DNA from: Branchiostoma lanceolatum
Taxonomy: Eukaryota; Chordata; Leptocardii; Amphioxiformes; Branchiostomatidae
Direction: 5' to 3'
Length of the DNA: 64,000 bases
Assembly: GCF_035083965.1 (NCBI RefSeq)
Contig: NC_089724.1
Coordinates: forward strand, 9,294,910-9,358,909
Part shown: piece by piece, positions 59,101-64,000 of the stretch
Numbering within the stretch: position 1 is the stretch's first letter
Layout of the letters: each line of letters begins with the position of its first letter
Notes under the pieces: generated by a model
Database searches by the model: none
Told to the model about the DNA's origin: nothing
What the model saw: only the letters and a program-made list of their open reading frames with translations
Translations under genes and position numbers: made by a program

Positions 59101-60099
59101 GGGTGCCTTGCACTAGTGATTGTAGCATTGCTGGAGACAGCTATCGCACACAACATATACTGTTGGGAGGAACGTCAGGTACGTTTATTTCTGTTATGTT
59201 TATGGTTTGGAATTTTGACAGTCTTGAAATATTTACATTCAATGTCTACGCGTTCAGATTCTGATCCACAACAATCTTTGCATTTTATTTTTCAGAAAAA
59301 GAAAAGAGTGGAGGAGAAAAAGGTGTTTGCTAAAGTTCGCATTCCCCGGCCTAAGATGCACAACCCGTACCTGGTCGTTAACAGTCCGTCGTTGGAGGCG
59401 GAGTCTGGCACTGAGGAATTTTTGTGGAGTCCACGTCAGGCCGAGAAGCCTCGGCGCCAACGGACCAGCAAACCGAAGAGCAGAAAGCGCAAGAAAAGTC
59501 AGAGAAGGTATAAGTCAAGCAAGGCCGACGTCGAACAGTCAACAATACAAAATGACGTTACGGAAAAGAAAGAGGAAGAAGGATTGCCTGATCCTGTCCA
59601 CTTCCACAGGCCAAGGAGGTACAGTCAAAACGTCATCATAACCTTCCTTGGGGCTGAGGTGGAATCCGGCAAGGAAGAATTGTTGTGGGTCCCTCGCGAG
59701 AATGAAGAGTCGAAAAAGCGACAGGGCAAGAGACTTGCTCACAAGAAAGGGAAGAAAATTGCGCGTAAGTTGTCCAAACATGGTGCAAATACCGCTTCAA
59801 GGGACCGCATCACATCGCGTAAGAACGCTATGGCCAACAACGCTGAAACGGCAGCAGGACCAGCCAATTCCGTTCCAACAGTTCCCAAGACCTCCGCAGA
59901 TCCAGCCAGTAAGGCGCATGCGCTACCAGTGTTTATTCCCCGCAAGGAGCCAAAGTTCAAACAACCGGAGCCGACAGCAGAGCCAGTAGAGAAGCCTAAA
60001 GACATTACCCATAGAATAGACGAGATTGCTAGACTGTTGCTGCCTTTGTCATTTATGATATTCAACATCGTATACTGGGTGCATTACATGCGTTACTGA
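51101..60099 (+). CDS. Sushi-TSP1-Cys-loop receptor channel (domain fusion)
   Basis: Fifteen phase-matched exons: 51101-51170, 52041-52223, 52898-53077, 53472-53645, 54139-54333, 54447-54472, 54795-54909, 55453-55520, 55803-56008, 56536-56618, 57064-57210, 57703-57858, 58260-58483, 59065-59178, 59296-60099; 914 residues. Residues 1-23 signal peptide; three sushi domains, 25-84 (6 Cys), 86-144 (4 Cys), 146-202 (6 Cys); TSP1 206-260 (W208/W211, six Cys, RTRTC). The pentameric channel ectodomain starts near 315: WFDPRL (349-354), Cys-loop C413-C427 with FPFDTQVC. Residues 484-534 are an eight-Cys module at the loop C position. TM1 about 555-577; TM2 with ISARVVLGSTSLLVM, close to the SAARVALG pore of anion-conducting GABA/glycine receptors; TM3 about 617-640; basic loop 645-885; TM4 891-911 (FMIFNIVYWVHY). 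Ligand unknown; anion selectivity is inference. AATAAA at 60308. Confidence 0.94.
51317..51471. mobile_element. Family C MITE, copy 5
   Basis: Ends ACTCTCCAAGCAGAGGTTGA and CAACCTCTGCTTGGAGAGTA. The interior (GGGAGAAGATTGTGACTTTC; TTATC; GAAGGTCGCAGTCTTCTCCC) is closely related to copy 1 at 21203. Lies in intron 1 of the channel gene. Confidence 0.87.
54925..55450. repeat. Direct duplication within a channel-gene intron
   Basis: 54925-55095 and about 55288-55448 share, in the same order, ACCTTGTACG, CAATCATTC/CAATCATCT, CATCAACTG.TGATGCA, AATCAATCGTACTGTTTTGA, GTGTTTATTTT and TAACCTTGT.GTTATTG. The two copies lie about 360 bp apart, just before exon 8. Confidence 0.75.
56094..56178. repeat. 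TG-rich microsatellite
   Basis: A stretch of (TG)n with TTTG interruptions after a T-run. It lies in intron 9 of the channel gene and leads into a family F fragment (56180-56330). Confidence 0.9.
57232..57497 (+). mobile_element. Family B MITE, copy 5
   Basis: Starts GGTACCAATTGGAAAC and ends GCGCAATTGTGACC. Shares GGGCTGTT, GCACTTTCGGGCGTGACC, TTAACTCAGACTTAAA and GGGCACCGGCGCAA with the other copies. Lies in the intron just before the eight-Cys exon. Confidence 0.87.
58612..58697. repeat. (GAGT)n microsatellite
   Basis: About 21 uninterrupted copies of the tetramer GAGT in the intron between the TM2 and TM3 exons. The open frame seen across it is a by-product of the repeat. Confidence 0.97.
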
Positions 60100-60489
60100 T
60101 TGTACTTCATCGACACATGACAGAGCATAGTTGCTAATCAGCTATTAGTGGATGCGTTTTCTTTTTCGGATTTAAGGCATTGTGGTGGCAACAAAATGTG
60201 TCTACGTAGCTACGTAGGTTACAAGTTTTGCTTTCTGTCTTGACTTCTTGATGAACTCCGTAAACATTTCATTGCCCTCCAGGATTGAGCCACACTACAT
60301 TGTAAAAAATAAAACTACCATGCCAACTTAAATTACAACTCGGTGACTCCTCATTGAATTACTCTGTTGTATAAAAGTATTCGACAGCTTGAATGTATGA
60401 AAGATCCCTAAAAAGGAGAACCTCGGTGTTGATTATACCAGGGAAGACTGTCAAGAGCCCGTTACTACACTCGCACGCTAGCTTTACTT

Positions 60490-60566
60490 CCTCCTTTGCA
60501 GGCTTTCTGGCCGGTGCTTTATAAAATAAACGCCGGCGCCGATCGCGAGAAAGCCTGCAAAGGAGG
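60490..60566. repeat. Small hairpin, 19-bp perfect arms
   Basis: CCTCCTTTGCAGGCTTTCT (60490-60508) is exactly mirrored by AGAAAGCCTGCAAAGGAGG (60548-60566). The GC-rich spacer itself contains GCCGGTG / CGCCGGC. Either a tiny fold-back transposon or a structured element just past the channel gene. Confidence 0.8.
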
Positions 60567-60879
60567 CTACCATATCTAGCTTATTACAAAATGTTGGAAC
60601 TCAATACGACGATATTGCACGTCAAAGACTGTCTGCTCATTTCCCCAGGGATAGTACTAACCTTGCCATGACCCCAAACCATTAGCTGATTGAAGCGTCA
60701 TTCAACGAAAATAAGACATGTGAACAACATCATTTTTTTCGAACATGGAAGGGCCACTGAAATAAAAAACAATTTATCTGTGAATAGGAAAAGAAGAATT
60801 CTTTATTTTTCTGTTGATGTTCCGAAAGGTATATCATCTATACAAATTCATGTCAATGATCAGAAGATAGCGTGTGTGG

Positions 60880-60996
60880 CAACCACCTGTTGGTAGGTCA
60901 ACGCCCCTGTTTGAGACAACTCGCTATGAGACCACAGAGACTAGACCACAGTGGTATGAGACCCAGTGTTTTGGTTCTGTGTCAAAGGTCACAATG
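60880..60996 (+). promoter_or_regulatory. Candidate leader exon of the zinc-finger gene
   Basis: Sequence ending GTCACAATG before a consensus GTAAGT donor (60997), followed by a YY1-type CCGCCAT. It is on the same strand, 0.75 kb before the acceptor at 61735. Its left boundary is not defined. Confidence 0.45.
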
Positions 60997-60999
60997 GTA

Positions 61000-61735
61000 A
61001 GTCCGCCATATTTTGTTTTGGTCGCGCCACGCTGTTTTTGTTCCACTACAGTCTTCGTATAGCTATCTGCTTGGAGAAAGTCGGAAAAGTGGTTTTAACT
61101 GAAGAATGTTTCATCATGTAAAATGTTCCAAATTATGTATAATCTGTTCAATTTCGGAGTAGGGTTGTGTGTGTTCTCAGCCGAGTAGTGCCCTAATTAG
61201 TTTGGAGCGATGTGTATGTTTTCTTTTCTTCCCTAACAGCTCAGTTACCGCTATGTAACATTACTTCTATATATGATTACGCACTGAATTCAAGTATATA
61301 TCTTCTCCGAGCATGTATAATCTCTCACTTTGTTGTTCCTAATAACATCTAATAGCGTACATGTTACATGGTGTGTGACATATGTGTTGGGGAGGGGGGC
61401 GGTATTGATAAATATTCCTGGCACTGCTGTCTTTTACCTTTCAATACACAACAATAGCAACTGACTGTAAATGTTTACAGCTTGAAATAGAATTATAAAA
61501 TTCAGTGCAAGAAGTAAAAGAGTTGTATTGCTATCCTCCCAAGTTCTCTGTAAATGTGTAATGCAGAGACTCATTGTCTAAATGTTAAAACTTTAGGCTG
61601 CAATTGTAACATATATATAGATTATGGGATCCAGTAGTGATATTTCTTACCTCTCATAATCACGATCTTCCCCACAAACCTCTGCTTGGAGAGTAGTATT
61701 TCTTCACCATTGTTTACTGTAATCTACCCCCAGGC
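61000..61735. other. Probable leader intron of the zinc-finger gene
   Basis: AT-rich. Isolated ends of family C elements (GCTTGGAGA) lie near 61070 and 61690, but no complete copy is present. Confidence 0.45.
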
Positions 61736-61750
61736 TACCTGACAGTGAAG

Positions 61751-63907
61751 ATGGCGCCTGTAGCAGGAATATGTGGCTTGTCTGAGGAGGTAACTCTCGC
61801 CGTGCTGCCTCGCCTCTTCTACGAAGAACTGCAGACCGAACTGAACAGGAGAGGAATGAACATGGACAGTTCCACTTTGGATAAGAGGGACCTAGTGTCT
61901 CTGCTGCAGGATTTGATGGTGGAAGAGTACTTCACCCTACAAACATTGGTGGACCCACCCTCCCTACAGAACAGTGGTACATCCCCTAGGGGGGTAGAAG
62001 TGAGCAAGGATGGATTTGGTTTTCCTGGTACAGAAATTGAGCCTAAGAACATTGCCAGTGTAGTTCAAATCAAACAGGAAGTTGAAGATTCATTTCCTAT
62101 GTATGCTACCTGCATTGGATCAGAGAGAGCTGACATCGGCACCCTTCTCACAGCAACAGAAACTTTAGAACAGTTTGAAGACACTTCTGAGGTTGGACTA
62201 CACGCTACTGATGAGATAAATGTGAAAACCGAAAAGAGTGATGACGAAATTTACGATCACTTTGGTTGCACAGACCTTGCATTCAAGATTTTACCGCAGG
62301 AGAATGCCTATCAGGATATCGTCGATGAGAATCACAAGAAAGGTTTACGACGCTGTCCACATTGTGCCTACACCACCGTTCATGCAACAACAATGAAACG
62401 CCACATGTTCACTCACACGGGCGAGAAGCCATTTGCTTGCTCCTTGTGTAGCTACACGACTTCAAGGAAATACAGTCTGGACCATCATATGAACAACCAC
62501 GCAGATTGGGAAAAAGACTCTTTGCAAAAGGATGCCAACACTATTGGTGCTCCTGCATCAGGCAAAAAGATGGAAGCCAGGAAAAATGCAAAACAGAAGT
62601 GTTATTTTTGCCCCTTTACATCAGGTACAAAAAAGTCCATGACAAGACATCTTGCTGAGAAACATGCCAGGCAGCACAGCCTACAGGAAAGAAATCATCA
62701 ACATGACACTGCTGCCAACAATTGCAACAGCTCTGTAAGCAATAACAGGGCCTTTTTGGAGACTGTAGACTCTTTTGACAACCAGACAGGTTTAGAATAC
62801 GGAGCAACATCCCCTGTTGCATCTAATGAAATGCCACAAACCTCAGAATGTAACAGTGTTCACAACAGTACTACCGGTAGCGGTGCAAAACAGGAGGTAC
62901 TTTCCTGCCCTTTATGTAAGTACACTTCCAGGTTAGTTAAACAGATGGAACAGCACGTCCGCTCTCACACCGCCAAAGGGCCCTTCAAGTGCCCGGAGTG
63001 CTCATTCCTGGCCGTGGAAAGGTCTGAGCTGTTTCTACACATAGAGACACACATTAAGAATGGAAGGTTCTCATGCCAAGTCTGCGGCTACCGTGCAGCC
63101 ACCTGTGGGGGGTTGACAAGGCACAGAATGAGCCAACACTTGGGAAAGGGGGACAACTGTAGCAGCCTTGATGAAGGGATTCAATCAGGGATGTCAACAG
63201 GCAGCGAGAAAACAACGTTGGAGTGCCGGAAGTGCTCCTACTGTACCACGAATAGGTCCCGCTTTGAGGAGCATGTCAAGATGCAGCACAAGAGTCCAGG
63301 CAGGTTTACATGTCAGGTCTGTGGCTTCTGGGCAGTGAACAGAGCTGGCTTACAGAAACACATGAAGCTCCACAAAGGGAAAGGTAGCGGTACTGCAGGT
63401 TCACAGGAGGTAGTTGTGCCTGATGGTTCACCTTTACAAGTTGAACTGGTGAGCTATAGATATGATGACCAGATGTCTTCTGATAAGAGAGGTAGGGACA
63501 CTGAGAGTAAAGATATGACTGTGCCAAATCATAAAGTAACAGTTCCTAGTGAAAAACCTTTCGCAGACATTGCTGCAAGTAAACAGGCTGTGTCTATAGA
63601 GACAGAGGAAAAGACAGAAGAAAATGTAGCAACAGTTCAGCAGAAGGGGGGGAAGCCCTATGTGTGTGGAGAATGTGGGTACAGGGTGGCTACTAGAAGC
63701 ACCCTTTTCACTCACATGAAAAAGCATCAAGGGAGAAAGGTATATAACTGCCAAATCTGTGGGTTGCAACCTAGCAGCCACAAAGACTTTATTCTTCATA
63801 TGAGAACTCACACGGGCGAAAAACCCTTCAAATGTCCACAGTGTACCCTTTCCTTCGCTCGCAAACAGAATCTGAAGAGGCACTTGCAAGTCCATGAAAG
63901 ACAGTGA
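61751..63907 (+). CDS. C2H2 zinc-finger protein with 11 fingers
   Basis: A single 718-residue coding exon. The ATG at 61751 sits inside AAGATGGCGCC, about 15 bases after a CCCCCAG acceptor; a GTG six bases earlier is not needed. The first 65 residues (GLSEEVTLAVLPRLFYEELQ, then a helix) look like a helical N-terminal module but match neither KRAB nor SCAN as far as I can see. Fingers: a tandem pair at about 200-250 with TGEKPF linker, one near 282, three near 384-465, two near 490-555, and three near 637-715. Many are the C-x2-C-x12-H-x3/4-H type with aromatic CxYC-like variants (CPHCAYTT, CSLCSYTT). The TGEKPF linkers, tandem fingers and acidic linker regions suggest a DNA-binding nuclear regulator. 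The family (REST-like or other poly-zinc finger) is not resolved. Confidence 0.93.
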   Translation: MAPVAGICGLSEEVTLAVLPRLFYEELQTELNRRGMNMDSSTLDKRDLVSLLQDLMVEEYFTLQTLVDPPSLQNSGTSPRGVEVSKDGFGFPGTEIEPKNIASVVQIKQEVEDSFPMYATCIGSERADIGTLLTATETLEQFEDTSEVGLHATDEINVKTEKSDDEIYDHFGCTDLAFKILPQENAYQDIVDENHKKGLRRCPHCAYTTVHATTMKRHMFTHTGEKPFACSLCSYTTSRKYSLDHHMNNHADWEKDSLQKDANTIGAPASGKKMEARKNAKQKCYFCPFTSGTKKSMTRHLAEKHARQHSLQERNHQHDTAANNCNSSVSNNRAFLETVDSFDNQTGLEYGATSPVASNEMPQTSECNSVHNSTTGSGAKQEVLSCPLCKYTSRLVKQMEQHVRSHTAKGPFKCPECSFLAVERSELFLHIETHIKNGRFSCQVCGYRAATCGGLTRHRMSQHLGKGDNCSSLDEGIQSGMSTGSEKTTLECRKCSYCTTNRSRFEEHVKMQHKSPGRFTCQVCGFWAVNRAGLQKHMKLHKGKGSGTAGSQEVVVPDGSPLQVELVSYRYDDQMSSDKRGRDTESKDMTVPNHKVTVPSEKPFADIAASKQAVSIETEEKTEENVATVQQKGGKPYVCGECGYRVATRSTLFTHMKKHQGRKVYNCQICGLQPSSHKDFILHMRTHTGEKPFKCPQCTLSFARKQNLKRHLQVHERQ

Positions 63908-64000
63908 AAAGTGAAAAGTTTATGAAAGTTATAATGGTTTGAAAATATGTTCCTGTTCATTCTCAGATACTAGTATGTGCAGCTGCCAAAATTGTTAAAC

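Overview
The window looks like nuclear DNA of an invertebrate deuterostome, most likely amphioxus (Branchiostoma). Genes are split into many short exons with GT-AG introns. The intergenic and intronic DNA is full of short inverted-repeat transposons. The protein families point the same way: a CTHRC1 orthologue, a NAT16/histidine N-acetyltransferase, a CARD protein, an orphan class A GPCR and a domain-shuffled Cys-loop receptor. The species call is inference; no database was searched. Exon structures were assembled by hand from splice signals and matching codon phases.

Layout. 1-7.0 kb (+): the 3' end of a gene for a helical protein, whose large intron holds an antisense CARD/coiled-coil gene (3.8-4.7 kb) and another of whose introns holds a Tc1 element nested in an older repeat. 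7.4-8.2 kb: an internally deleted Harbinger-like DNA transposon. 9.3-15.0 kb (-): two genes for Pro/Trp/Tyr-rich small proteins of unknown function. 18.3-20.8 kb (+): a three-exon acetyltransferase like NAT16. 21-25 kb: repeats. 25.1-38.9 kb (+): a complete five-exon CTHRC1-like gene with a 9.6-kb first intron. 42.0-48.8 kb (+): a seven-coding-exon orphan rhodopsin-class GPCR. 51.1-60.1 kb (+): a fifteen-exon receptor channel. 60.9-63.9 kb (+): an 11-finger C2H2 protein whose coding sequence is one exon.

The standout is the 51.1-60.1 kb gene. It encodes a predicted 914-residue protein with a signal peptide, three sushi (CCP) domains, one thrombospondin type 1 repeat, a full pentameric ligand-gated ion channel ectodomain, four membrane segments and a long basic cytoplasmic loop. 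An eight-cysteine module on its own symmetric exon sits where loop C of the ligand site should be. In nematodes, sushi-domain proteins that cluster acetylcholine receptors are separate proteins (LEV-9, LEV-10); here such modules are fused to the channel itself.

At least six repeat families recur: (A) TIR GGCCATGTTG; (B) GC-rich elements ending GGTMCCAATTG; (C) TACTCTCCAAGC elements; (D) fold-backs carrying CRE and E-box motifs; (E) elements with ACACAACCAAGTGATTTATT ends; (F) AT-rich elements beginning with short palindromes. The genes share no evident operon or pathway logic, as expected of a metazoan locus.
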